From assembly GCA_963783505.1 (NCBI GenBank), contig CAWAOP010000056.1:310001-374000 (forward strand): a stretch of 64,000 nucleotides of DNA, given 5' to 3'. The notes beneath the pieces are model-generated. The model was not told the DNA's origin. It saw nothing but the letters and a program-made list of their open reading frames with translations, and ran no database searches. The DNA comes from BOG-224 sp963783505. Its GTDB lineage: Bacteria; Acidobacteriota; Terriglobia; Bryobacterales; Bryobacteraceae. Shown here piece after piece: positions 42,011 to 51,399 of this stretch. Numbering within the stretch: the first letter of the stretch is position 1; each line of letters begins with the position of its first letter. Made by a program: the position numbers and the translations under genes.

Positions 42011-42828
42011 AGCGCCTCCAGCTTTTCGAAGATCTCAACCGCTTGTTCCAGGGGATTCACCAGTTCCGGCCGCTCCTTCAATTCGAGGACCAGCGGAAAC
42101 TGATCTCCGCGGGAACGGAATAGGCGCATCACGTTCGGCCAATCGATCGTGCCGTGGAATGGGAACAGGTGCGCATCCGATTTTCCGTCGTTATCGTGAA
42201 CGTGCGTGGAGCGGATGCGCTCTTTCATGATCGTGAAGGCCGGTTCCACGCCTTCGTTCATGTGAGCGTGCCCGGTATCGAATACATAGTTCAGGCCGAT
42301 GTGGGTCAACTCCTGGAACAGCGCGAGCCGCGAGGCGCTGGAAAGCTGGTTCGGTATGTTTTCGAGAAGAATTTCGACGCCGAGCGGATGAGCGAACACG
42401 CGAAGCTCGTCGAGCGCGGTGAATGCGGCGTCGAACCTGCGTTCGTCGAATTCCTCGCCGCCCACGCCGATGTGCTGGATCAGGTAGCGGAATGGAATGG
42501 TCTCGGCGATCTCGATGGCGCGCTTGATTTCATCCACGGTGTGGAGGCGCAAAGATTTGGAAGGCTCCGTGATGGTGAGAACGGCATGAGGGCCGGACCG
42601 GCCCCAGATATCGTCCGTGTAGATGGGGGCGTGCAGGGAATGCAGCTTGAGCTCGGAGTCGCGAAACCAGTGGCCGAGTTCGGTGACCTGGGCATGATCG
42701 GTATAGTCCAGGTGCTGGTGCGCGCAGAATATCTCCACCGCCGGGATGCCGGCTTGCTGTATGCGGCTGAGCAGGGCGGAGGTAAGACGGTGGCCAACGA
42801 ACAGATGCGTCGAGAGTACGTGGTTCAT
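42007..42828 (-). CDS. Sugar phosphate isomerase/epimerase (xylose isomerase-like TIM barrel)
   Basis: 273 residues. AP-endonuclease-2/xylose-isomerase fold: IQQAGIPAVEIFCAHQHLDY, LHSLHAPIY, YLIQHIGVGGEEF, LLENIPNQ with the metal-binding Glu, FDTGHAHMNEG with Asp and His ligands, THVHDNDGKSDAHLFPFHGTIDW and VLELKE. The metal site is complete, so it should be an active isomerase/epimerase or related enzyme; its substrate is not identifiable. It precedes asnS with a 4-base overlap and follows ggt by 7 bp, so the three genes probably form one transcript. Confidence 0.85.
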   Translation of the reverse strand: MNHVLSTHLFVGHRLTSALLSRIQQAGIPAVEIFCAHQHLDYTDHAQVTELGHWFRDSELKLHSLHAPIYTDDIWGRSGPHAVLTITEPSKSLRLHTVDEIKRAIEIAETIPFRYLIQHIGVGGEEFDERRFDAAFTALDELRVFAHPLGVEILLENIPNQLSSASRLALFQELTHIGLNYVFDTGHAHMNEGVEPAFTIMKERIRSTHVHDNDGKSDAHLFPFHGTIDWPNVMRLFRSRGDQFPLVLELKERPELVNPLEQAVEIFEKLEAL

Positions 42829-42835
42829 CGGGGGT

Positions 42836-44523
42836 TCAGTATCCTTCCGCCGTGCCTTCGGTGCGCGGGTCGGCGGCGCCCGCGAGCCATCCGTTCTCGA
42901 AGAGAATAGCGGCGGCCTCTCCCTGAGAGTTCACCCGCCGAATCTTATAGCCGCGGCTTTCGAGCAGAGTAATCGTGTCCGGAGAAATGCCGCGTTCCAC
43001 CTGCAATTCGTCGGGAAGCCACTGGTGATGGAAGCGAGGCCAGTTCACGGCGTCCTGAACGTTCATTCCGAAATCCAGGACGTTGAGAACTACTTCCAGA
43101 ACGGTGCTGATGATAGTGGGTCCGCCCGGCGAGCCCGCGGCCAGATAGGGCTTTCCGTCGCGCATCACGAGCGTAGGCGTCATGGAAGAAAGCGGGCGCT
43201 TTCCGGGCTGGATCGCGTTCGCTTCGCCCTGCACCAGGCCGTACATATTCGGCTCGCCCGGCTTGGCGGCGAAATCGTCCATCTCGTTGTTGAGCAGGAA
43301 ACCCAGGCCCGTGGCCGTGACCTTGCTTCCGAATCCACCGTTCAGAGTGTAGGTGACCAGAGCGACGTTGCCATCGGCATCGGCCACGCTGTAATGAGTC
43401 GTCTCCATGGCCTCCGGCGGAAAATGCGCCGGCATGAAGCTGGCTGCTGGGAGTGGCGCGTTCCGGATCGATGGCGCGGCGCAGATCGCCGACGTATTCC
43501 GGATCGAGCAATCGCGCGAGCGGGACCTTGACGAAGTCCGGATCGCCGAGCCAAGCGGCGCGGTCGCAGAAGTAACGGCGCAACGCCTCGGTGACGTAAT
43601 GCACGGCGGCGGCCGATCCGGCTCCGGCCTTCTCGTAACCAGTGCCATCCAGCATGCCCATCGTCTGTAGAAGCCCGACGCCGCCGGAACTGGGAGGCGG
43701 CGAGGTGACGATGGTGTAGCCGTGATAGGAGCCCGAGAGCGGCTTGCGCTCCACGGCCCTGTAATTCTTCAGGTCTTCGAGCGTGATCAGGCCGTTGTGC
43801 GCGGCCATGTCTTTGGCCAGCGCCTGCGCGATCTCGCCCTGGTAGAAATCGTCCGCGCCGAATTGAGCGATGCGCGCAAGCGTTCGCGCCAGATCGGGCT
43901 GCATGAATGTGTCGCCGGCTTCGTAGAACTTGCCATCGCGCTGGAAGATGCGCCGGCTCTCGGGAAACTGGCTGAACTGCGACACGCCGCGCAGCGAACG
44001 GGCCTGCGCGTAGGATAAAGCGAAGCCTTTGGCGGCCAGATCCTCGGCCGGGCCGGATTAGTTCGGCCCACGATTTCTTCCCGAAGTGTTTCGACGCGTA
44101 CTCGAAACCGCGAACCGTTCCCGGCACGCCGGATGCGCGGTAGCCGAGCGTACTATCTTGAGTCGGCTTTCCGCCGGAGTCCAGGTACATGTTGCGGGAC
44201 GCCGCGGCCGGGGCCATCTCGCGAAAGTCGATAAATGCCGTGCGGCCATCGGCCGTGCGGACAAGCATGAAGCCGCCGCCGCCGATATTGCCCGCCGAAG
44301 GATGCGTCACGGCCAGAGCGAAGCCCACGGCGACCGCCGCATCCACGGCGTTTCCGCCGGCGCGCAGGATATCGACGCCGGCCCTGGTGGCGTGCGCCTC
44401 GCGCGTGACCACCATGCCATGCTTCGCACGGACGGGTTCGGCGCTCCGCGCCGTGCCCCAAGGGCCCCCAGCACCCGGAACGATCGCTGCAACAAGCAGC
44501 AGAGCCAATGATCGCGGCATCAT
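42836..44523 (-). CDS. ggt: Gamma-glutamyltranspeptidase, two frameshifts
   Basis: About 562 residues over three frames. N-terminal frame: signal peptide LALLLVAAIVPGAGGPWGTA, GMVVTREAHATRAGVDILRA GGNAVDAAVAVGFAL. Dropping one C near 44055 restores LIRPAEDLAAKGFALSYAQA; dropping one C near 43447 restores TPSSSFMPAHFPPEAMETTH. The last part has the nucleophile threonine in METTHYSVADADGNVAL, TLNGGFGSKVTATGLGFLLN and PLSSMTPTLVMRDGKPYLAAGSPGG. GGT is an autoprocessing periplasmic enzyme that cleaves glutathione and other gamma-glutamyl compounds. Both breaks are in C-rich/CAG-type repeats, which favours sequence error. Confidence 0.93.
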
Positions 44524-44533
44524 ATCGATTCTA

Positions 44534-45250
44534 CTATGTGGCTTTTCCGGCGCGCCGCTTCCATTCGAAAAGCACGACGCCGGCCGCGACGGAAACGTTC
44601 AGCGAAGAGATCTTTCCCGCCATCGGAATGCGCACCAGCGCGTCGCAGTGCTTCCGAACCTGCTCATGCAGGCCCTTGCCTTCGCCGCCCAGAACGATGG
44701 CCGTGGGCGAGGCGAACTCGACGCGATCGTATGTTTGATCGCCGCGCTCATCGACGCCGTAGAGCCAGAACCCGCGCTTCTTCAGATCTTCAAGGGCGCG
44801 GTTGATGTTGACGACGCGAGCGACAGGCAAATGCTCAAGCGCACCCGCGGCGGCCTTGGCGACTACGTCCGTGAGCCCGGCCGCGCGGCGCTCCGGCACG
44901 ATCACGGCTCCAGCGCCGGCGGCGTGCGCGGTGCGAATAATGGCGCCTAGATTGTGAGGGTCCTCGACGCCATCGAGGACCACGACGAGAGAGGCGGCGA
45001 CGGCAGCGGCGAACTCCGCGTAGGGCAACGCGGCCGCGAAAGCCACGACGCCCTGGTGCGCCTGGCTGCCTGCGATGCGATCGAGCGCCGCGCGCGGTTC
45101 AAAGCGGATCGGAGCCGAAGCCTGGCGCGCCAGGTCGATGATTTCCTGCAGCCGCGGACCGCCCGCGCCCTTTGCGATCAGCAACCGTTCGAGTGGACGT
45201 CCGGAGCGAAGAGCTTCGGCTACAGGGTGAATGCCGGAGAGGATGGACAC
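44534..45250 (-). CDS. rlmB: 23S rRNA (guanosine-2'-O)-methyltransferase RlmB / TrmH family
   Basis: About 238 residues from GTG 45250, which has GGAGG 8 bases upstream; a longer frame adds a proline-rich N-terminus encoded by the G-rich repeat and is rejected. N-terminal substrate-binding part (ILSGIHPVAEALRSGRPLER, SQAHQGVVAFAA) and a SPOUT domain with DPHNLGAIIRTAHAAGAGAV, IVLGGEGKGL and ISSLNVSVAAGVVLFEW, the three SAM-binding knot motifs. RlmB modifies G2251 of 23S rRNA; related TrmH proteins modify tRNA, so the exact target is inferred from best resemblance. Confidence 0.88.
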   Translation of the reverse strand: MSILSGIHPVAEALRSGRPLERLLIAKGAGGPRLQEIIDLARQASAPIRFEPRAALDRIAGSQAHQGVVAFAAALPYAEFAAAVAASLVVVLDGVEDPHNLGAIIRTAHAAGAGAVIVPERRAAGLTDVVAKAAAGALEHLPVARVVNINRALEDLKKRGFWLYGVDERGDQTYDRVEFASPTAIVLGGEGKGLHEQVRKHCDALVRIPMAGKISSLNVSVAAGVVLFEWKRRAGKAT

Positions 45251-45258
45251 TAGGAAGG

Positions 45259-45296
45259 CCTCCGGGGGCTGGGGGCTAGGGACTGGGGGCCGGGGC
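45259..45296. repeat. G-rich repeat, copy 3
   Basis: CCGGGGGCTGGGGGCTAGGG and following G-runs, related to 31234-31332 and 36348-36397. Confidence 0.6.
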
Positions 45297-45330
45297 AAAA
45301 CAGCACAACTCGGGATGCGGGACAAAGCGT

Positions 45331-45350
45331 GGCAGGCGCTTTCGCCTGCC
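45331..45350. repeat. 20-bp perfect palindromic repeat, copy 3 (inverted)
   Basis: Exact reverse complement of 7901-7920 and 34356-34375. Confidence 0.85.
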
Positions 45351-45359
45351 ACGGGCTAC

Positions 45360-45602
45360 TAAGGGCCGGCAGGCAAAGAACCATTCCGAGTAACGCGGGC
45401 GCATGATTTGTATCAGGGCATGGCATTAGCCGTGCCGAACAGTTGCGGAAGTAATGGGCTTTAGCCCCTGGCCCGCAGCACGCAGGGGCTAAAGCCCTAC
45501 CGATTGTCGGCGCTCTGCGGCACGGCTGAAGCCATGCCCTCATACAAAGCTGGGACTGACAGCGCTCCCAATCTGGCACGGTTATTATCTGGTAGGCCCT
45601 AA
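45360..45602. repeat. MITE-like element, copy B
   Basis: About 243 bp without a gene. The right end, read on the minus strand, is TTAGGGCCTACCAGATAATA, matching the ends of 8946-9190; the interior has TGTATCAGGGCATGGCATTA and CAGGGGCTAAAGCCC, again shared with copy A. The left end is more diverged. It fills the rlmB-mutT intergenic region. Confidence 0.65.
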
Positions 45603-45620
45603 AGGATGACGGGGTACCAA

Positions 45621-46013
45621 TCATCTTACAGCCTCATTGCCAAACGCCTGCAAGAAATCCCGGTCGCCCTCGACGAAGTCGAAATCGGGAAGAGATTGCC
45701 AAGGCTCCCAACGCATTTCGTGAAAGATCAGATTTGTTGGCTCGCCCTCAAAACCCGTCACGCGAATGAAAATCAACTCTACCGGTGCCTTGCCCGGATA
45801 GCTATATTCGTAGCGGGTGATCTCACGCCCGCGCGCCCCGCGAATCGCCAATTCCTCTTCCAGTTCGCGAGCGAGCGCATCGGCCGGCGCCTCGCCCGCT
45901 TCCACCTTGCCGCCCGGGAATTCCCATTGCAAGGGGTGCGATTGCTTCGCAGTCCGGCGGCAAATCAGCACGCGCCCATCGCATTCGATAACGCCCGCCA
46001 CTACCTGAAGCAT
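45621..46013 (-). CDS. Nudix hydrolase, MutT-like
   Basis: 130 residues, normal for MutT-type enzymes. LQVVAGVIECDGRVLICRR, then the Nudix box GGKVEAGEAPADALARELEE with the REL-x-EE core (the final G-U is A-I), and a C-terminal HEMRWEPWQSLPDFDF, the family's W-x-x-x-x-x-L end. PLQWEFPGGK upstream matches 8-oxo-dGTPase-type and CTP pyrophosphohydrolase (NudG)-like enzymes. It removes or cleaves oxidised nucleotides, by family inference. It is divergent from the IscU-like gene; the ATG at 46013 overlaps a possible ATG on the other strand. Confidence 0.92.
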   Translation of the reverse strand: MLQVVAGVIECDGRVLICRRTAKQSHPLQWEFPGGKVEAGEAPADALARELEEELAIRGARGREITRYEYSYPGKAPVELIFIRVTGFEGEPTNLIFHEMRWEPWQSLPDFDFVEGDRDFLQAFGNEAVR

Positions 46014-46032
46014 GACATTATTGAAGCACAGG

Positions 46033-46383
46033 ATGTATTCGGAGCGCCTTCTCGATCACTTCAAGAACCCGCGCAACGTCGGCGAGCTGCCGCCGCCTGC
46101 AATCACCATCGAGGTTTCGAATCCCGCATGCGGCGATGTGTTGCGGCTTTCGGCGCGTTTCGAGAACGGGGTAGTGGCGGAAGCGCGCTATAAGGTCCGG
46201 GGGTGTACCGCCTCCATCGCGGCCGGCTCGGCGCTGACGGAGTGGCTGATCGGCAAGACCCTGGGGGAGATCGAAGCATTTCAGCCAGCGCTGATTGAAC
46301 AGGAACTCGGCGGATTGGCTGCGGCGTCATTTCACGCCGCCGGGTTGTGTACGAGCGCCCTCATGGATTTGCGTCGAGCATAG
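46033..46383 (+). CDS. IscU/NifU-like iron-sulfur cluster scaffold
   Basis: 116 residues from ATG 46033, chosen because the family begins MYSERLLDHFKNPRNVGEL; an ATG at 46012 is possible. The three cluster-binding cysteines are visible in NPACGD, RGCTAS and AGLCTSAL. The conserved acidic residue after the first cysteine is present (CGD), while the residue preceding the third cysteine is Leu rather than His. A stand-alone gene without iscS, sufB or hesB neighbours, so the partner desulfurase must lie elsewhere. It may be a specialised scaffold or carrier; the role is inferred from motifs. Confidence 0.88.
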   Translation: MYSERLLDHFKNPRNVGELPPPAITIEVSNPACGDVLRLSARFENGVVAEARYKVRGCTASIAAGSALTEWLIGKTLGEIEAFQPALIEQELGGLAAASFHAAGLCTSALMDLRRA

Positions 46384-46630
46384 GCACGGATTGCAAATGC
46401 AAACGGAAACTCCTCCTGGACACTCCGCGAGTTTCGGCGGCGAGTTTCGGAATTCCGCAAGTTTCTAGAAATACTCCCAGGACAGCCCACATTTAAGAGT
46501 GAGTTGCTGGGCGTGCTTCATGCCCTTGCCCCTGGCGTCGAAGTCCTCCATACTGGACTCGAGAGGCGCGGCAGGGACCGGGATTCCGGACCCCGGACGA
46601 TCAGTTAGCCTCTCAGGGAAGGTACCCGAG
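46384..46630. other. Intergenic stretch without recognised gene
   Basis: 247 bases before the dockerin-like gene. The reading frame is open in the plus direction but the sequence has no protein character; only the ribosome site GGGAAGG at its right end is notable. Confidence 0.4.
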
Positions 46631-49600
46631 ATGAGGTTACTTGCCTGGCTGATGATCGCTGCGATCGCCGCCAAATCAGCCGATACCATTAGCAACCCCG
46701 CTTTTAGCGAGATCAACACGCGGATCGCGCAAAACCAGGCTCAGTTCTACGTCTACCAGGACGTTGACTCGCCGTTTAATCACGGGTTTCCGTCCGGTCT
46801 ATGGGGAACGGCGCAGAGTAAGTTGCATCTCAACGCGGGTTGCGTATACAGCGCGAGCGCCGCGAACGGCTGCTCGACGGATCCGACGGCGATGGACCAG
46901 TCGCGTGGGACCGTCTTCCAGCTTGTTTTCAACCCACTACTCTCCGGCGAGTATGTCGGGCTGAATTTCGAGGAACCCGAGAACTGGGGAGCCAACCAGA
47001 CCGGAGTCGGTTACAACCTAACCGGGGCTACGCAACTCGTCGTCGACGTTGTCTCTCCGACCGGAGGGATATCCGTGCAATTCAGCGTTAATGGCGCCAG
47101 CACCGGGTTTTACAGCGTCTCGAAGCAATGGGCGGAGATACCGCTGAACTTGAGCTCGCTCGGCGTGTCGTCCCTCACCAATGTCCATCTCTTATTTGGA
47201 GTTGGGACCAACAACTCTAACGCACCAAACGGCGGGGTTGTTTTGATTGACAACGTCCGCTTTCAGCCGGTTCCTACGATTCAGACGACTTCGCTTGGGC
47301 TTCCGCAGGCAAACCAAGTTTTCGGGATCGAACATGTGACCAATGCGCTGTCCGGTAGCATTCCAATCCCTCCCGATCAGACGAATGCCAACTTGGCTAC
47401 ACTCTATGAGTCCTCGTTGGCAATTATCGCGCTTATCGATCGCGGAAACCCCCTGGACCTTACAAACGCGAAACTGATCGCGGATAGCCTCGCGTATGCC
47501 CTTGGGCACGACAATCAGGGCGATCCCCTCCCCCTGGCCGGAAGCTACTCCGGGTTGCACAACGCTTACTACGGAGGAGACCTCACGCTTCTCGATTCCC
47601 AGTCAGCTTTGGGCGGGCAGCAGGGGCAAGTTCGGCTGGCCGGATTCACCGCTCCGGCGCTATGTACACAGACCGGTTTTTGCCTGGTTCTGGATGGAGC
47701 CACGGGGGGCAACAACGCCTTCGCCATTCTCGGCCTGCTGGCGGCCTACAAGCAGTTTCAGAACGCCGCCTATGTGAATGCGGCGGTTAGTATCGGCAAT
47801 TGGATTCATGCCAGCCTTTTGGATACCAGCGGGACGGGGTATGGGGGTTACGTCGTCGGATATCCGGATGAAGGGTCGGCGAAGATCCTGCAAACCGGGA
47901 AATCGACCGAGAATAACGCCGACATATTCGCAGCCTTCAGCGGTCTTGCGTCCGTAGAGAATGCGGCCGGCAATTCGAACGCCGGGCAGATGTGGACGAG
48001 TTGGGCTGACATCGCAGGAGATTTTGTGATGCAAATGTGGGATGCCGGCACTGGTCACTTCTTTGCCGGGACGGTCCCTTCCGGTCAAACGGCTGCGGCC
48101 GGAATTTATCCGAATGGCGCGCAGCGGGGCAATGATGTCATCAACACCTTCGATTTTCTGGATACCGAGACATTCACAACGCTTGCCATGGCGGCCGTTC
48201 CCCGCTACGCAAACCAAATTGATTGGCGCCGCCCGGTCCAATGGGTAGTCGATCATTTCCAGCGGTCAGTCACGGCGGCGGGATCGACCTTTCAAGGCTT
48301 TGACCTGATTCAAGCCTCCGAGCACCTTTCGACTGATGGACCCCAGGGCGTGGCGTGGGAGTTCACGGGCCAGGAAGTTGCCGCCATGGAGCTGGTGGAC
48401 AGCCTGTATGGCACATCGCAGTTCGTCGCAAACGCAGGCTTTTACTTGAACCAAATTGAGCTAGCGCAGGCATCGGCTCCATTTGGAGATAACCAGGGGA
48501 TCGTTGCATCCACTCTGCAAAACGGCGACGCCGTCGTCCCTTACAATCAATGTCTAGTCACTCCTTACCAATGCATCGCGGAACGCGTGGGGCTCGCCGC
48601 GACGCTCTGGGCGATCGCAGCCGAGCAGCGGATTGACCCACTTCTGTCCATCCAGACTGGCCAAGTGCCGCAAGTCGTTACTTTCGGGTCTCTTGCCAGT
48701 CAAGTGAAAGGAACGGCGCCATCGGCGCTAGCGGCAACGGCAAGCTCCGGGCTCGCGGTGGCCTATGCGTCGAGCACGTCTTCGGTCTGCGCGGTATCCG
48801 CTAGTGAAGTCACCCTGAATACCATCGGCGAGTGCTCGATCACGGCCAGCCAAGCTGGAAATGCAACCTGGGGCACGGCGTCTGTGTCCCAGTCCGCCGC
48901 TGTCTACCTTGTCGGCGATGTCTATTCGCCCACTACGCTCGTTCCGCCATACTTCGGTGACGGGGTCCTGGACATTAGGGACTTAATCCAAATTCTGTTC
49001 AGCGTGAACAACATACCTGGATTCAATCCACCGGCGTGCTCGGACCGGTTGGATGCGATGGATCTGTATCCGTCCGACACGGCGGCCGCGCGCGGCGGCG
49101 ATGGCGTGCTGGACATTCGCGATCTAATCCTAGAGTTGTTCCGCGTGAATAACCTGGACATGTCGCGGCCTGTGCGCGTTTCTCGGGGCGGAGTGTGCGG
49201 GTCAAACGGGCCCGCAGGCGCAACGAATCTGGATGCAGCCCGTCGGAAAGGCGCTGGCGCGCCAACTCCTCGGGCGGTAAGCTCGGGGGCGCTCGTGATC
49301 GGTGCTGTCGAGAGGCTTGAAGACGCACAAGAGCGGCTGCCAATCTATCTGGAAGCGGCGGAGAACCTGACGCGGGTGGCGCTCACATTCGGGTTAGGCA
49401 ATCAGCGGTCGCAATTGCGGTTCGTTGCGGCTCCAGACCAGCAGCCGTCATTGGTGCAGGACAGCCAGTTGGGTGTCGTGGCCGGGGCGTGGCTGAACGG
49501 GGTGACCGTGCCAGCGGGCGCCAGGCTGCTCTTGGGGTACCTGACGGGACCGGCGGGGACTCTGGCGCGCCTGACGGTCTACGGGCTATCGGCGAGCGGG

Positions 49601-49660
49601 CTTGACGATAACAGGGAAGTGCGGCTGAGCGTTGAGGGAGCAACCAGCCCTGCGCAGTGA
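46631..49660 (+). CDS. Large secreted protein: CBM-like, (alpha/alpha)-barrel-like, Ig-like, dockerin-like and cohesin-like regions
   Basis: About 1,009 residues from ATG 46631, which has GGGAAGG 8 bases upstream and is followed by the signal MRLLAWLMIAAIAAKSA. Residues 18-210 are beta-rich with a CBM-like pattern (YVGLNFEEPENWG, LVVDVVSPTGGISVQFSVNG). About 215-680 is a helical-repeat region with WEFTGQEVAAMELVDSLYG-type helices and ENNADIFAAFSGLA, resembling glycosidase or lyase (alpha/alpha) barrels; I cannot assign the enzyme. About 685-760 is Ig-like. About 770-835 has two calcium-loop repeats GDGVLDIRDLI (near residues 775 and 822) as in dockerin type I, and the C-terminus (LPIYLEAAENLTRVALTFGL, VTVPAGARLLLGYL) has a cohesin-like pattern. 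Confidence 0.75.
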   Translation: MRLLAWLMIAAIAAKSADTISNPAFSEINTRIAQNQAQFYVYQDVDSPFNHGFPSGLWGTAQSKLHLNAGCVYSASAANGCSTDPTAMDQSRGTVFQLVFNPLLSGEYVGLNFEEPENWGANQTGVGYNLTGATQLVVDVVSPTGGISVQFSVNGASTGFYSVSKQWAEIPLNLSSLGVSSLTNVHLLFGVGTNNSNAPNGGVVLIDNVRFQPVPTIQTTSLGLPQANQVFGIEHVTNALSGSIPIPPDQTNANLATLYESSLAIIALIDRGNPLDLTNAKLIADSLAYALGHDNQGDPLPLAGSYSGLHNAYYGGDLTLLDSQSALGGQQGQVRLAGFTAPALCTQTGFCLVLDGATGGNNAFAILGLLAAYKQFQNAAYVNAAVSIGNWIHASLLDTSGTGYGGYVVGYPDEGSAKILQTGKSTENNADIFAAFSGLASVENAAGNSNAGQMWTSWADIAGDFVMQMWDAGTGHFFAGTVPSGQTAAAGIYPNGAQRGNDVINTFDFLDTETFTTLAMAAVPRYANQIDWRRPVQWVVDHFQRSVTAAGSTFQGFDLIQASEHLSTDGPQGVAWEFTGQEVAAMELVDSLYGTSQFVANAGFYLNQIELAQASAPFGDNQGIVASTLQNGDAVVPYNQCLVTPYQCIAERVGLAATLWAIAAEQRIDPLLSIQTGQVPQVVTFGSLASQVKGTAPSALAATASSGLAVAYASSTSSVCAVSASEVTLNTIGECSITASQAGNATWGTASVSQSAAVYLVGDVYSPTTLVPPYFGDGVLDIRDLIQILFSVNNIPGFNPPACSDRLDAMDLYPSDTAAARGGDGVLDIRDLILELFRVNNLDMSRPVRVSRGGVCGSNGPAGATNLDAARRKGAGAPTPRAVSSGALVIGAVERLEDAQERLPIYLEAAENLTRVALTFGLGNQRSQLRFVAAPDQQPSLVQDSQLGVVAGAWLNGVTVPAGARLLLGYLTGPAGTLARLTVYGLSASGLDDNREVRLSVEGATSPAQ

Positions 49661-49923
49661 CCCGTCAATCAGATTGGAGCGGCTGCTCCGCCACCTGATG
49701 CATGCCATTACCGCTGTGATCTCACGGGTGACCCGGACCAGCGTCGTGTCTCACGCAGGAATTGACAGTTATTATCGGCAGGCGATGCTGCCCGCAGCCG
49801 GCCTTCAGCCGGCTGGACCCGCTGAAAAGCGGGTCCGCAGCCTGGATAGGCCGCCCCACATCGGCCGAGCCGCACTTGCCAGAGATTAGAACTGACACCG
49901 CACCAGCCTGAGACGAAAGCGCA
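49661..49923. repeat. Intergenic region with tandem hairpins
   Basis: Two adjacent hairpins at 49796-49836: AGCCGGC...AGCCGGCT and GGACCCGC-TGAAAA-GCGGGTCC. Lies between the convergent dockerin-like and HPt genes and could end both transcripts. No gene seen. Confidence 0.6.
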
Positions 49924-50265
49924 CTATGCCGGCAGCGGCTCATCGCGCAGGCGGTCGATCTCTATCGCCAGGCGGCGCACGGCCTGCTCGCATTCCGTGA
50001 AGGCGGAACGCTGGGCTTGCCGCTCGATCTGCTCCAGCGTCGCCGCGGCGGCCGCGGCGCCCACGTTGGCGCATGCTCCTCTCGAGTAATGCGCCAGCCG
50101 GCGCGCCAGGTTTGAGTCGTGCCGGTAGATTGCGGCTTCAAGCAACGGGAGTTGGCGTGACGTATCGTCAATCAGCGCTTCGACGATCTCGCGCATCAGA
50201 TCTGCATCGTCCAGCGTGGCGCCTCTCAACTGGTTGGCGTCGAGCACCGCGGCTTCATTCGGCAT
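49924..50265 (-). CDS. HPt domain phosphotransfer protein
   Basis: 113-114 residues, a stand-alone HPt. The helix with the phospho-accepting histidine reads ARRLAHYSRGACANVGA, matching the HxxKG-x-x-x-x-x-G-A pattern of Hpt domains (here Arg replaces Lys), and is preceded by DDADLMREIVEALIDDTSRQLP, the usual first helix. It would relay phosphate from a hybrid histidine kinase to a response regulator; none is encoded nearby. Confidence 0.8.
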   Translation of the reverse strand: MPNEAAVLDANQLRGATLDDADLMREIVEALIDDTSRQLPLLEAAIYRHDSNLARRLAHYSRGACANVGAAAAAATLEQIERQAQRSAFTECEQAVRRLAIEIDRLRDEPLPA

Positions 50266-50350
50266 CACACCCCAATTTTGGCAGTGGAGCGCAGTGGGAC
50301 CAATACCATGATCGCCCTAGATCGAAGGCAATAACGCCTGAGATGGGGTC

Positions 50351-51346
50351 CTAACGCGGGCGCGGGCGAAGTTGGAACGATGTTCGAAGCACGCGGCCTG
50401 AAGAGTCCACCAGCGCGCTAGCCATGAACCCGGGCGATTCCAAATCGCCAAAACGGAGGTCGAATGCTTCCACGGTGCGGCCGTTTTCCGGTTCGTCGGT
50501 CGGCGTGACCTGCCAAAAGGGGTACTGGGAGAAGCGAAGGAACTCCTGAAAGGTTGGCGTGCGGCGCGCGGCGTCGAGAGCCGGATCGGGCTCGGGCTTG
50601 AGGATGTAGGTGGCGCGGTCGGGGTCGAAATCGCCGTCGAGATTCATATCGGCGACGGCCGCAAAGTCCGAAGTCTCCACCAGACCGCGCCAGCGCAGAG
50701 GATTGACGGCGCTGGGGAATGCCGCCACGAGCCGCGGTGGGTGTCCGCGGTAGAGGCGCGCATCTAGAGAGGCCGTTGCGCGGGTGTGCGCCACTTCGCG
50801 GGCGCAATTGTAGAAAAGCAGGAAGAACAGCGCGAAAATGGCGAAGCTGCGGCCGTGGCTCAAATCGCGAACGCGCCGCGGCTGCATCTCCGAGCCTACC
50901 AGCCGCGAAATGAATGGCCCGACGATGGCGAGCAGCAGCACGGCCCAGATGCAGAGATCGACGACGTTCGTGAGATCCAGGTGAAGCCAGCGGCTTGAAA
51001 ACGGCAGGAACAGGCGCACGCCGTAGGTATTAGTGAGATCGAGCGCCAGATGCGTCGCCACGGCCACCAGCGATGCGCAGAACGCGCCGAGCCAGTTGAT
51101 GGGCTTGCGCCCGGCGAAGCGAACGATAACGAGCGGCAGTAGGGCCATCACGGGCATGGCCGCCAGCGAATGCGTGATGTGCCGATGGTAGTGGAGGTAA
51201 TTGACCCATCCCCCGGCCGCGGAGACCACGTCGATATCGGGCGCGTTGGCCGCCAGGATGAGGATGGGCGTGGCTCGCGGAGTCCAGCGGTTCAGCCCGG
51301 CCCGGCTTAGGAACAAGCCGACGGCGGTGTGCGTGAGCGTATCCAT
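50351..51346 (-). CDS. YdjM/DUF457-type metal-dependent hydrolase, membrane-bound
   Basis: 331 residues. N-terminal MDTLTHTAVGLFLSRAG, ANAPDIDVVS, HYHRHITHSLAAMP and ATHLALDLTNTYGVR give the histidine- and aspartate-rich signature of the YdjM/YfhO-type hydrolase family. Four membrane helices (for example PVMALLPLVIVRFAG, CIWAVLLLAIVGPFI, FAIFALFFLLFYNCA) are followed by a soluble C-terminal domain of about 130 residues with DMNLDGDFDPDRATY, a calcium-loop-like string. E. coli YdjM is LexA-regulated; the function is not known in detail. Confidence 0.85.
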   Translation of the reverse strand: MDTLTHTAVGLFLSRAGLNRWTPRATPILILAANAPDIDVVSAAGGWVNYLHYHRHITHSLAAMPVMALLPLVIVRFAGRKPINWLGAFCASLVAVATHLALDLTNTYGVRLFLPFSSRWLHLDLTNVVDLCIWAVLLLAIVGPFISRLVGSEMQPRRVRDLSHGRSFAIFALFFLLFYNCAREVAHTRATASLDARLYRGHPPRLVAAFPSAVNPLRWRGLVETSDFAAVADMNLDGDFDPDRATYILKPEPDPALDAARRTPTFQEFLRFSQYPFWQVTPTDEPENGRTVEAFDLRFGDLESPGFMASALVDSSGRVLRTSFQLRPRPR

Positions 51347-51399
51347 CTCGAGAGGGAAACTTTATTGTAGCGAGTGGCGAAACAGGTTCCGGCCGGAAA

